A stretch of DNA of 64,000 nucleotides from Deltaproteobacteria bacterium. GTDB lineage: Bacteria; Desulfobacterota; Binatia; UBA1149; JAJCZL01. Position 1 is the first letter of the stretch; every line of letters starts with the position of its first letter. The position numbers were made by a program, and so were the translations under genes. The stretch is taken from assembly GCA_029262415.1 (NCBI GenBank), contig JAJCZL010000022.1, positions 1 through 64,000 on the forward strand, read 5' to 3'. Positions 9,528 through 17,767 of the stretch are shown here, piece after piece. The notes under the pieces were generated by a model. The model saw nothing but the letters and a program-made list of their open reading frames with translations. It did not search any database and was not told the DNA's origin.

Positions 9528-10321
9528 TTCCCCTTGAATTCCGGATCACGACGTTCGACGAAAGAGCGTACGCCTTCGGCTGCGTCCTCAGATCTGCCGA
9601 GCACCGCCTGTGTTTCGCCGAACTCGGCGCGGCACGCCGCTTCACCGTCTTCAGCGTAAATCCGCGCCGATCGTTTGGTTGCTTGGATCGCCAGCGGCGC
9701 CAGTTTGGAGATCTTGTTGGCGAGCTCGACGGCGCGGTCCAATTGGGTTCCCGCAGCGACGATCTCCTGAACATGGCCGATCCGGTAAGCTTCTTGTGCG
9801 TTCCATTCATCGGCGATCAGCAGGTGGTACATCCCGTTGCCCCAGCCGCCGCGTTCGATGAATCGAAACGTTGCCCCGCCCGTAGCCATGATTCCACGCT
9901 TGGGTTCGAGCTGGGAAAAACGGCAATCGTCTGCGGCTACGACGATGTCGGCGGCGAGCATGAGTTCGATTCCTATGGTGTAGGTAATGCCTTGAACCGC
10001 GGCGACGATCGGCTTACGGCACTTGCGACCGAGCGAAGTCGGATCGACGTGGCCACCGCGGCCAAGTGGGCCGCCTTCCTTGATCCGCTGTTGCCATTTG
10101 GGAAGGTCGAGACCGGCAGTGAAATGCGGTCCGTGACCGAACAGGACGCCGACCCGCAGCTTGTTGTCTTCGTCGAGGGCGGTATAGGCGTCGGCCAACG
10201 CATCGTACATTGCGGGGGTAAACCCGTTGTATTTCTCGGTGCGGTCGATGCCGATGAGCATTGTGTGATCGCGGATCTCGGTTGTTATACGCCCGTTGGG
10301 GTTGCGAAAGGTTTGGCTCAT
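9524..10321 (-). CDS. Enoyl-CoA hydratase/isomerase family protein (crotonase fold)
   Basis: A 265-residue cytoplasmic crotonase. The two oxyanion-hole segments are visible (GPHFTAGLDL near residue 68 and GITYTIGIEL near residue 116), and the LEPKRGIMATGGATF block near residue 143 covers the usual catalytic Glu region. The C-terminal RSFVERRDPEFKG is typical of the family. It acts on an acyl-CoA; hydratase, isomerase or hydrolase activity cannot be distinguished. ATGA overlaps on both sides place it firmly between the Fe-S/SCP2 protein and the SGNH protein. Confidence 0.88.
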   Translation of the reverse strand: MSQTFRNPNGRITTEIRDHTMLIGIDRTEKYNGFTPAMYDALADAYTALDEDNKLRVGVLFGHGPHFTAGLDLPKWQQRIKEGGPLGRGGHVDPTSLGRKCRKPIVAAVQGITYTIGIELMLAADIVVAADDCRFSQLEPKRGIMATGGATFRFIERGGWGNGMYHLLIADEWNAQEAYRIGHVQEIVAAGTQLDRAVELANKISKLAPLAIQATKRSARIYAEDGEAACRAEFGETQAVLGRSEDAAEGVRSFVERRDPEFKGK

Positions 10322-11994
10322 CCTCGCAGACTAGCGGCCGACCAGCGTCTTTTCCACCAGCGCCGTGCGTGCCAGCGGGCTTTTGCCATGAGGCCGTCGG
10401 GCGGCCTGACGGGGAAGATTCGTGGAAAAGCGAGGAACAACTGTTTCTGACCGGACAGCCGAATCCGGCCGCTTAACAACGCGGCGACGGGATCGATCTC
10501 GCCTCGGTGTAAGCCGAGAAATACGGCGCCGTTGCAGCGGACTGTCAGATCGGGCAAGGCCGGGGCCGCGACCGTTCCCGGCCGCACGCTGCACCGGCGG
10601 TCGGCAACGCGTAGCACCCAGGCCCCGCCACCCTCGCCGGTGAACTCAAATTGGCACGAGAAGTCGAGCCCTGCTGCGTCGGTTGGACGGAAGTAGAACT
10701 GCATCATGCGCATCATCGTATCGATGTTGGAGACGCGGATCCTTTGTAGCTGCACCAGACGGATGGTCCGGCCTTGCCCGGGACGGTTCGGGTCGGGGGC
10801 GGTGCGGAACTTGCCCGGCGCGATATCGTAAAACTCGCGGGCCGAAGGAGTGTCGATGACGAAGCGCTGCTCTACGCTTTTACGTGTATAGGTCAACGGC
10901 TTGAGCGTCTCATCCATATACGACCGGCGCGCGGTCTTGTCGTCGTGGAAAGCGTCGTGGATTTCAGCAGGACAGGTCGCGACGCAGTTGAAGCAGCGAT
11001 ACTCGACACGAAACGCAAGCGACTGCCAGAGTGCGGCTATTTCTGCATCGCTCCATCGGTGCTCAAACCGACGTGGTTTGGCCTCGGCTAGGTCACGTGC
11101 GAAGTCGAGAAAACCGGGGATCGAATCGCGATAGGTGTGGTTATAGCAGGCGAAAAAATCGAACTCGCCGTCAGCCTTAATCGCTTCGGTAGGGCACGAG
11201 GCGACGCAGAGATTGCATTCCAAGCAAGGGTTCCACTCCATAGACGCGACCGCGGCGTATTCTGCCTCGGCGAATTCCAGGTTTGTCACTACAGTATCGA
11301 TCAGACAGTAGGCACCGAACGTTTTGTGTAGCAGGTTGCGGCTGGTGCCGATGACCCCTAGGCCCGCTGCCTGGGCCGCGAGTTTGTGACTGAGCGGCCA
11401 GATCTTGTCCGGCCAGCGTTGTGAGACCTCCTGCGGCCATCCGATCGTGGTGGTGAGTGCTTCGCCGCCGAGGGAGCGGATGTAGCCGGTGACCTCGTGT
11501 CCCCACTTGAAGAGACGTTCTTCGCACGCGTACAGCTCGTGGTTGGCAGTAGGCAGATACCGCGATTGCAGCGAGGGTTTGTTCTCTTCTCCGATCATCA
11601 CCACGAGCGATCTTGCGTGCGGGTAGACGTAGCGGATTTCGTCGGCCTCGTGCGCGATGGCGGGATGGTCGATCGAGATCACGCCGACGTCATCGGCGAT
11701 CTGCGCTACCCGCTCTTTGAACTCGGCCATGCTCACCCGTGATCGCACCCAACGTGGTTCGATCTTGACCGGGTCGTACGCATCGATATCCACGAAGGGT
11801 TGGCGGCGTTCGCTGTTAGCCGGGATCGCTTTCTTGCCCTGCCAGCGGCCCGGGGTGGCGAAAGGAAAGTCCCAGTCTGCGCTGGTGTTGCGCCGGCCGT
11901 TCGGTGTGGCGGGGCCGATCTCGTTCTCGTCGGCAATCGCGTTCCGCTGATGGGTTGGCTGTTGCTCCAGCCGGAGGGGCTTGGTGGTTGCCAT
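10318..11994 (-). CDS. Reductive-dehalogenase-like Fe-S protein fused to SCP2 lipid-carrier domain
   Basis: A 558-residue two-part protein. The N-terminal 380 residues resemble the QueG/reductive-dehalogenase superfamily: a YPHARSLVVMIG block, AAQAAGLGVIGTSRNLLHKTFGAYC, and two Cys clusters, CLECNLCVASCP near residue 261 and CFNCVATCP near residue 350, suited to two 4Fe-4S centres. About residues 420-540 form an SCP2 sterol/lipid-carrier fold (LPDLTVRCNG, LSGRIRLSGQKQLFLAFPRIFP). No twin-arginine signal is seen, so it is probably cytoplasmic. The family reduces a substrate with or without a cobamide; here the SCP2 part suggests a lipophilic one. It sits between the cytochrome c and crotonase genes. 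Confidence 0.78.
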   Translation of the reverse strand: MATTKPLRLEQQPTHQRNAIADENEIGPATPNGRRNTSADWDFPFATPGRWQGKKAIPANSERRQPFVDIDAYDPVKIEPRWVRSRVSMAEFKERVAQIADDVGVISIDHPAIAHEADEIRYVYPHARSLVVMIGEENKPSLQSRYLPTANHELYACEERLFKWGHEVTGYIRSLGGEALTTTIGWPQEVSQRWPDKIWPLSHKLAAQAAGLGVIGTSRNLLHKTFGAYCLIDTVVTNLEFAEAEYAAVASMEWNPCLECNLCVASCPTEAIKADGEFDFFACYNHTYRDSIPGFLDFARDLAEAKPRRFEHRWSDAEIAALWQSLAFRVEYRCFNCVATCPAEIHDAFHDDKTARRSYMDETLKPLTYTRKSVEQRFVIDTPSAREFYDIAPGKFRTAPDPNRPGQGRTIRLVQLQRIRVSNIDTMMRMMQFYFRPTDAAGLDFSCQFEFTGEGGGAWVLRVADRRCSVRPGTVAAPALPDLTVRCNGAVFLGLHRGEIDPVAALLSGRIRLSGQKQLFLAFPRIFPVRPPDGLMAKARWHARRWWKRRWSAASLRG

Positions 11995-12006
11995 TTCAGT
12001 CTCCTG

Positions 12007-14142
12007 TCATTCGGAACCGATTCGGTATTCGCCCGAGTAGCCGAGCCAGAATGAGTCGCCGGTCATGTCGTCGTTGTCAGGCGGTGCGGGCGGAGGAATC
12101 TTAGAAAAGGCCGCGGGGATACTGCGTAGATAGAACACCAGCGCCTCCAGGTCCTCGCTCTTGAGCCGTGAGAAGTGATCCCAAGGCATTGCTTGCCAAT
12201 GCATCGTTCGACCGTCGCGCGAGAGTCCTGTGGTAACCGCACGTTTGATCTCTGCGTCGCTCCAAGCGCCGATGCCGGTCTCCGTGTCAGGTGTGATGTT
12301 GCGCGAGTAAGTTGTCCCGTAAACTTCCCAGTTAGCCTTCATGCCCCCGCCTAGTTCGGGGAACGGCGACCACAAGCGTATCCACGACGGTCCGGCCGTG
12401 TGACACAGCGAACACGTGCCCGTGGTCGCAACTTCACGACCTCGCCGTGCGAGTGCTTCAAGCCCGGGGTCGCGGCTATCCAATGGCGGTGGCGGCTGAC
12501 GCAGCGGCGGCAGGTTCAGTGCTGTTGCCGCAGGTCCGTATAGGCCCTCGCCGAGGAGAAGCCCGGTCGGCATCCACATCAAGAACGGCCAGTTGTAGAC
12601 TGCTGTTGCCGTGAACATCGCCGCGATCCAGACGCCGACGGCAATACGCCGCGGAGGCGGGGTGGGGCGCCGTCGTCCGGGGCGCCCGAGCCTGAGCCCG
12701 AGAAGCGCAGCCGAGGCGAGCATTGAGGCGGCAAGTAGCAACAGACCTGTGGTCGGGTTGTGCACATTACGTCGCGCCGCCGTCGGAGTGTTTGCGATGT
12801 CGACGCCGTCTGCGCTCAACGCACTACCAGCGTTGCCGGGGTGGAACCGAAAGAACGCGCCTTCGTGTGAACCGGTGATCAGGGCCCTGCCTTTTTCGAT
12901 TACTCCTTCGACGAGCCCCGGCGCTCGAGGTGCGGGGATCTGGTTGTCGACTGGTTCAAGAGCCGAGAAGTAAGCGTACAAGGCATCGGCATCGCTATCC
13001 GCTAGCCCCGTGAGAATCGTCCATGGCATATCGAGCGGGTTCAGGCGCCTACCGTCCTTCGCGCGGCCGCGTTTGATCGCGCGACGGAAGTCCGAGGCGA
13101 ACCAGCCGCCGATACCCGTGGCGGGTTCAGACGTCAGGTTGCGCGAGTACTGCGTGCCGATGTATTTAATCCGCACACGCATTCCACCGGCTCCGAAGCT
13201 CGCCGAACTGTAGGACCCATCGGGCTGCATCTGGACGTGGCAGAGAAAGCAGGTGCCGCTCTTTGCTAGATACTCGCCGTAGTCTCTAGGCTCTTGGTCG
13301 AGGCCGTGCGGTCGCAGCGCCGCAGCGATCGCCGCCTCGCGGAGCGAAGGAGCCGCGGCGAGTGAGCGGACGTAGTAGGCCAGAGCCCACAACTCCTCCA
13401 TACGCGCGGATCGCGCGTAGCCGCGCATCGGCGTTCCGGAAATTCCGGCGGCGAGCCTCATCACGATATCTTCTGCCTCGCTGCCTCCTCGGAACCCCCA
13501 GGGACGGGTGAGGTCGGTTGCGACTGCGACGCTGCCGTCATCGTTGGTGAGATGCGGTGGGGTAAAGCTCGCGGGGGCAAACATGAATGCGGGTACACCT
13601 GTGTGTTCGCCGATCGCAGAATCAACCAGCGCTCCAGTTCCGTCGAGCCCGTGGCAGCGTTGACAGCCGAGGGCGCTATAGATTCGACGCCCGGATTCTA
13701 ACACTCGCGCGTCGGGTGTAGGTGGTTCGCCGATGGTGAGAGCTATAGGAGCGGTGGTTGGCTTCAGGTGGAAGCCACGTAATGTGGTGATTGCTTCTTC
13801 GATCTGTGCGTCACTGAGAATTCCCGCGAAAGCCGGCATCGCTGTTTCCGCTAGCCCGTTGCGAATCGTGCGCCGGAGATCGGCATCAGAGGCGGAAGTT
13901 TCCTCTGTCGTGGTTCGGTATCTGAATACCCCGGTGGTGAAGTCGCGTGGTGCGCGGTCGTTGAACCGTAAGGTAGCTGCTGCAGGTCCGTTGCCACTAC
14001 CGTCGGTTCCATGGCAACGCTCGCACCAGCGCTCGTAGGTAGCGTTCTCGCTACGGGGTTGCGCCGCTAGCGTCGGTGATGCGGCGATCCCGATCGCGAC
14101 AGTAAGCACGCCGACAACTGCCGCTGTTATGCGATCATCCAC
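12007..14142 (-). CDS. Membrane-associated tetraheme cytochrome c
   Basis: A roughly 711-residue exported cytochrome with four CXXCH haem sites: CERCH (about residue 40) and CQRCH (about 155), each followed by GxDGxG as in class I cytochromes, then CFLCH in the middle and CSLCH in the last third, both near YSRNxTxxxxTGIGxW blocks. Two membrane spans lie between the third and fourth haems. The frame is open to 14325, but a GTG at 14142 starts a clean signal peptide (ITAAVVGVLTVAIG, cleavage after LAA) and overlaps the TetR end by only 16 bp. It could carry electrons to or from the periplasmic face for the operon's redox step; that role is inferred. Confidence 0.85.
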   Translation of the reverse strand: MDDRITAAVVGVLTVAIGIAASPTLAAQPRSENATYERWCERCHGTDGSGNGPAAATLRFNDRAPRDFTTGVFRYRTTTEETSASDADLRRTIRNGLAETAMPAFAGILSDAQIEEAITTLRGFHLKPTTAPIALTIGEPPTPDARVLESGRRIYSALGCQRCHGLDGTGALVDSAIGEHTGVPAFMFAPASFTPPHLTNDDGSVAVATDLTRPWGFRGGSEAEDIVMRLAAGISGTPMRGYARSARMEELWALAYYVRSLAAAPSLREAAIAAALRPHGLDQEPRDYGEYLAKSGTCFLCHVQMQPDGSYSSASFGAGGMRVRIKYIGTQYSRNLTSEPATGIGGWFASDFRRAIKRGRAKDGRRLNPLDMPWTILTGLADSDADALYAYFSALEPVDNQIPAPRAPGLVEGVIEKGRALITGSHEGAFFRFHPGNAGSALSADGVDIANTPTAARRNVHNPTTGLLLLAASMLASAALLGLRLGRPGRRRPTPPPRRIAVGVWIAAMFTATAVYNWPFLMWMPTGLLLGEGLYGPAATALNLPPLRQPPPPLDSRDPGLEALARRGREVATTGTCSLCHTAGPSWIRLWSPFPELGGGMKANWEVYGTTYSRNITPDTETGIGAWSDAEIKRAVTTGLSRDGRTMHWQAMPWDHFSRLKSEDLEALVFYLRSIPAAFSKIPPPAPPDNDDMTGDSFWLGYSGEYRIGSE

Positions 14143-14795
14143 GCTCGTGTCGCCTCGAGCAGAGCCTCGAGGACTTCCGCTTCGCGCCCCTCGGCTGTTG
14201 CGCTCGAGTGGCCGGAAACAACCGTGGCCGTCAAACCATGAACGTGCATCCACACCACATTGGCCACGATTGTTGCGTCGCTCCCGGGGCGCAACGTGCC
14301 GGTCTCGATAGCTTCCTGGGCGCACTGTTTCACGATGTCGAGAGAGAACGCCTCTTCTCTGACTGCCGCTGTTAACGCGGTTGCGGCGAGGTCGACAGGG
14401 AACATGAGACGGAAGTAGTCGCGATTCTCGGTTCCGAACAAGTAGTAGCGCCGCTGCATTTCGATGAGCCGCTCGACCGGGGCCAGACTCGCTGGGGCTT
14501 CGGCCAGCGCGCGCGCGAGCTTAGCATGACCCTCCATGCGCAGGTGGTGAAGCACGTCGCCGATGCCGTCGTAGTGCAGGTATATGGCCGTGGCGCTGCA
14601 GCCCAGGCGTACTGCGATCTTGCGAGCGGATATGCCCGCGACCCCGCCTTCGAAGTACAACGCGCGGGCGGCTTCGAGAACGCGTTGTTTCAGCGCCGGT
14701 GCAGGCTGTTTCCGAGGTTTGCGTGAATCGACAGATGATAAACGATTTGTTAACACCGTTAACCGACGATAGGGCGGCGTCACCCCCCCAGTCAA
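14127..14795 (-). CDS. TetR-family regulator with WHG domain
   Basis: A TetR repressor with an N-terminal helix-turn-helix (KIAVRLGCSATAIYLHYDGIGDVLHHL) and the C-terminal WHG-type domain (VWMHVHGLTATV). It heads the six-gene operon and is probably its ligand-responsive switch. The longest frame starts at TTG 14795, but TTGACT at the same place with TATCGT 18 bp on looks like a promoter, so translation may begin further in, for example at the GTG near 14756; no good ribosome site decides it. The gene's end overlaps the cytochrome start. Confidence 0.82.
   Translation of the reverse strand: MTGGVTPPYRRLTVLTNRLSSVDSRKPRKQPAPALKQRVLEAARALYFEGGVAGISARKIAVRLGCSATAIYLHYDGIGDVLHHLRMEGHAKLARALAEAPASLAPVERLIEMQRRYYLFGTENRDYFRLMFPVDLAATALTAAVREEAFSLDIVKQCAQEAIETGTLRPGSDATIVANVVWMHVHGLTATVVSGHSSATAEGREAEVLEALLEATRAWMIA
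14749..14763. promoter_or_regulatory. Candidate operator, paired GTTAAC sites
   Basis: GTTAACACCGTTAAC contains two 6-bp palindromes 3 bp apart, at the upstream end of the TetR gene and just downstream of a possible TTGACT-18-TATCGT promoter on the minus strand. The position suits autoregulation. Nearby, 14781-14802 contains CACCCCC and GGGGGTG facing each other. Confidence 0.35.
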
Positions 14796-15039
14796 GGGGG
14801 TGCAGGGACCGAATATAAAAAGCTACTCTTTATAATGGCTTACGTGGTGTTGAACGGTAGCCCAAGTGTTTACCAATCGGTTTTTTTTGACAGACGAGGG
14901 CCTGGGAAACTACCCTGGCTGGCCGATGAGCGTGGGCAGGTGGGATTGGAAGATGAGATGCCTAGTTGCGCCGCGTCCGGTTTTTGAGGAGCGTGAAGAC
15001 CGAACAGTTGCCGCAAGTGCAGCACTAAGGAGATTTTCG

Positions 15040-16968
15040 ATGCTTAGACCCTCAACCGTCGCCTCAGTTACGGCGGCGCTTACGTTTTTCAGCATGACGG
15101 CATTCGCCACTGCCGCCCATGCAGGTGCATATCCGACCAACACGTGTGTGTCGGCCAAACAGAAAGCTGCCGGTAAATTCTGCCAGAGCGGGCTCAAGGC
15201 GTGGTCGAAGTTCCAGAAAGCTCCGGGCAAGGACCCGGGTGGTGCTAAGCGGAACGCAGCCATCGATAAGGCAGCGAGCAAACTCACGGGCGCGTGGGGC
15301 AAGGCCGAAACGAAAGCCACTGCCAAGGACGTGGAGTGCGCCGTTACAACGGTAACTGCCGGGGAGGCGGAGACCAACCTGCGAACACGTATCGACGACC
15401 TGCAAACCGCCGCGCTCGCGGGGCTGAACCCGACTGATGCCGGTGACCAGAAGTGCGGAGCGGGGATCCTCAAGTCGCTCGCGAAGATGTGTAGCGGGTT
15501 GCTCAAGGCTGAGTCGAAGTTCGTGAAGGCGCAGTCGAAGGATCCCGATCGGAGCGGTCTCGGAGCGGGAAAAACCAAGCAGACGACGAAATTCCAGGCC
15601 GGCTACGATAAGTCGGCATCTGCGTGCACCTCGCCCCCTGCATTGGCGGTAGATCTGGTAACCGCGGCGCAGACCGCCAGCGGAGACACGGTGCTTGACA
15701 CCGTAACCTCGCCCGGCTTGCCGACGGTGTTCACGCAGGAGATTCCCGGCACTGCCGTTCCCTACAAAGGCAACACTCTATCGCCGCGCTGCTCGCGCGA
15801 TACTCCGTATTCGTATTTCTACAAGCGTGGCACGACCAACAATCTGCTCGTGTACTACCAGGGCGGAGGCGCGTGCTGGGATCTGGCCACTTGCTGGAGC
15901 CTTCCGGTCTACAAGATCGACGCGGGCGCGGGCGACAACCCAGACCTACAGGGCACCGGCTTTGCGGACCCGAACAACGTTCTCAATGTGTTTAAGGACT
16001 GGCACGTGGTCTTCGTTTCCTATTGCACGGGAGATGTTCATTGGGGCGACAACGTTGCGAACTACGCCGGCAGTACAACCCATCACGTCGGCCGGGTGAA
16101 CGCTTCGGTCGCCGAGAAGTTCGCACGCGAGCACTTTCCGAACCCTGACAAGGTCTTCGTGACCGGCTCCAGTGCGGGCGCTTACGGCGCGGCGCTCAAC
16201 TCGGCGTTTTTGATGGACGAAGTCTATCCGGCCGCCGAGTTCAACGTGCTCGGCGATGCGGGCGCGGGGGTCATCACCCAGCAATGGCTGCAGACTAAAA
16301 TCGGTTCGTGGAACGTCGAAAAGAACCTGCCGACGTTCATCCCTGGGATCAACTTACCCTTGTCTGACTTCTCAATGGTCGAGATCTATGAGTCGCTGGC
16401 AGCCGCTTTTCCGCAGCACCGCTTCGGGCAATACCAAAGCAACTACGACGGTGGCAACGGTGGGCAGACCTCGTTCTTTCACATCATGCGGGTTGGCGTG
16501 GATGCCAACTGGTGGGAACACCAGTGCGAGTGGACGGCTTGCTTGCGCCACTACTTGGCTGAGTTGAAACTACGCATCCCGACCAACTTCCGTTCGTATA
16601 CGGGGGCCGGGTCGCGGCATACGGTGTACGGCTCCGACAAGCTTTACACCGACCTGACGGGACCGGTGCCGATCACGGTCCGCAATTGGGTCGACGCGAT
16701 GATCAACGACGACGTCGGCTGGGTCGATGTCGACTGTCTTGACGGCGGCGACTGCGATCTCGTCGATACCTGTCAGGGAGGGGACAACGCAGGGCTTGCG
16801 TGCGTCGATGATACCGACTGCCCGAACGGTGGAACGTGCGAACTCGACCCGAGGCCGAGTCCGCTAGCGCCTCCGTATGAGGCGGGTGGCGTTGTCAACT
16901 GTCCCGCGACGACTTGCGAGTGCTTCGACATCCTGACCGCGACCAACGGGGTTAACTGTCCAGACTGA
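15040..16968 (+). CDS. Secreted pectinacetylesterase-family protein with duplicated N-terminal helical domain
   Basis: A 642-residue exported protein. The ATG at 15040 has TAAGGAG 7 bp upstream and starts a signal peptide ending in ATAAHA; the open frame extends further up without support. Residues about 35-215 hold two copies of a Lys/Ala-rich helical unit bounded by Cys (AWSKFQKAPGKDP and AESKFVKAQSKDP). Residues about 240-580 match the pectinacetylesterase/Notum alpha/beta-hydrolase family: LVYYQGGGACWD oxyanion segment and VFVTGSSAGAYG nucleophile elbow with Ser about residue 376. A Cys-rich tail (CQGGDNAGLACVDDTDC) resembles surface proteins of Myxococcus-like bacteria. It would deacetylate an extracellular polymer; the substrate is unknown. 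A strong terminator follows. Confidence 0.82.
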   Translation: MLRPSTVASVTAALTFFSMTAFATAAHAGAYPTNTCVSAKQKAAGKFCQSGLKAWSKFQKAPGKDPGGAKRNAAIDKAASKLTGAWGKAETKATAKDVECAVTTVTAGEAETNLRTRIDDLQTAALAGLNPTDAGDQKCGAGILKSLAKMCSGLLKAESKFVKAQSKDPDRSGLGAGKTKQTTKFQAGYDKSASACTSPPALAVDLVTAAQTASGDTVLDTVTSPGLPTVFTQEIPGTAVPYKGNTLSPRCSRDTPYSYFYKRGTTNNLLVYYQGGGACWDLATCWSLPVYKIDAGAGDNPDLQGTGFADPNNVLNVFKDWHVVFVSYCTGDVHWGDNVANYAGSTTHHVGRVNASVAEKFAREHFPNPDKVFVTGSSAGAYGAALNSAFLMDEVYPAAEFNVLGDAGAGVITQQWLQTKIGSWNVEKNLPTFIPGINLPLSDFSMVEIYESLAAAFPQHRFGQYQSNYDGGNGGQTSFFHIMRVGVDANWWEHQCEWTACLRHYLAELKLRIPTNFRSYTGAGSRHTVYGSDKLYTDLTGPVPITVRNWVDAMINDDVGWVDVDCLDGGDCDLVDTCQGGDNAGLACVDDTDCPNGGTCELDPRPSPLAPPYEAGGVVNCPATTCECFDILTATNGVNCPD

Positions 16969-17013
16969 GTGGGCAACGATAACAGAGTGCGCGGTCGGTT
17001 ATTCGCACTCATA

Positions 17014-17055
17014 AAAAGAAAGGCCCGGGAGTTTGCGCTTCCGGGCCTTTCTTTT
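17014..17055. terminator. Bidirectional rho-independent terminator
   Basis: A perfect 15-bp stem (AAAAGAAAGGCCCGG and its complement) around a 12-base loop, with A-rich and T-rich arms so that it works in both directions, lies between the convergent esterase and small lipoprotein genes. Confidence 0.93.
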
Positions 17056-17075
17056 GTCCGACCGCGCAGATTCGG

Positions 17076-17492
17076 TCAGGGCAGGCCCATTCCTTCGGAG
17101 GCGGCTTTCAAGCCGCCCATTGAGCCCTTAGCCGCATCGAGCTTTGCCTTCGCATCGCCGGCTGCCGCCGTGTCGATTGCCGCGTTGCTCTTGGCAGCGT
17201 CGAGTGCTGCCTGAACTTCGGGGTTCTTCGGCTCGAGGTTCGCAGCTTTCAAGCAAAGTGGCAGTGCTTCCGTAAACGCCTTGGCCTTCACCTTTGACAG
17301 ACAGCCTTGGACGTTGGGGTCAACAGCCTTCTCCATCGCGGTGTTCATCAAGTCTCCAGTCGTCTTTGCCGCCGGCTTCGCGGTCTCGGTGGCCTGATGA
17401 GCGGTACCGGTGCTCGAGCCGGTGGTGTCCGGCCCGCTGTTACATGCGGCGGTGCTGAATACCAGCAGTGTCAAAGTCAGAATTATCTTCAT
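17076..17492 (-). CDS. Small exported lipoprotein-like protein
   Basis: A 138-residue protein. The ATG at 17492 has GGGAGG upstream and starts a signal sequence (MKIILTLTLLVFSTAAC) that could be a lipobox, though Thr at -3 is not ideal. A Ser/Thr/Ala-rich linker follows, then a helical segment (LSKVKAKAFTEALPLCLKAANLEPKNPEVQAALDAAK in part) resembling a single TPR-like repeat. The remainder is Ala/Lys-rich. No function is assigned. It is convergent with the esterase gene and divergent from the sulfite reductase gene. Confidence 0.7.
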   Translation of the reverse strand: MKIILTLTLLVFSTAACNSGPDTTGSSTGTAHQATETAKPAAKTTGDLMNTAMEKAVDPNVQGCLSKVKAKAFTEALPLCLKAANLEPKNPEVQAALDAAKSNAAIDTAAAGDAKAKLDAAKGSMGGLKAASEGMGLP

Positions 17493-17767
17493 TCGAGTGA
17501 GCCTCCCGCTTGCTTCTCGTTGCGCGCCCACTAACCCTTCCCTCGATTCCGCACAACTGCAAGGCGCGAGACTCGCAGGGCCGGCCGCCTGGCGGTTTCG
17601 CGGCACAAGGCCGCACAAGTAACGTTTAGACAGCGCCGTTGGTGATCGCGGGCGACCCTTTGAGTGAGTGCAAACCGCAGGAAACCGGATTATTTGTGGG
17701 GGCGGGGTTTCATGGCTACACTCACCGAGCTGCGTGCGAGTTCTACAACTCGGGCGAGGTGAGAATC

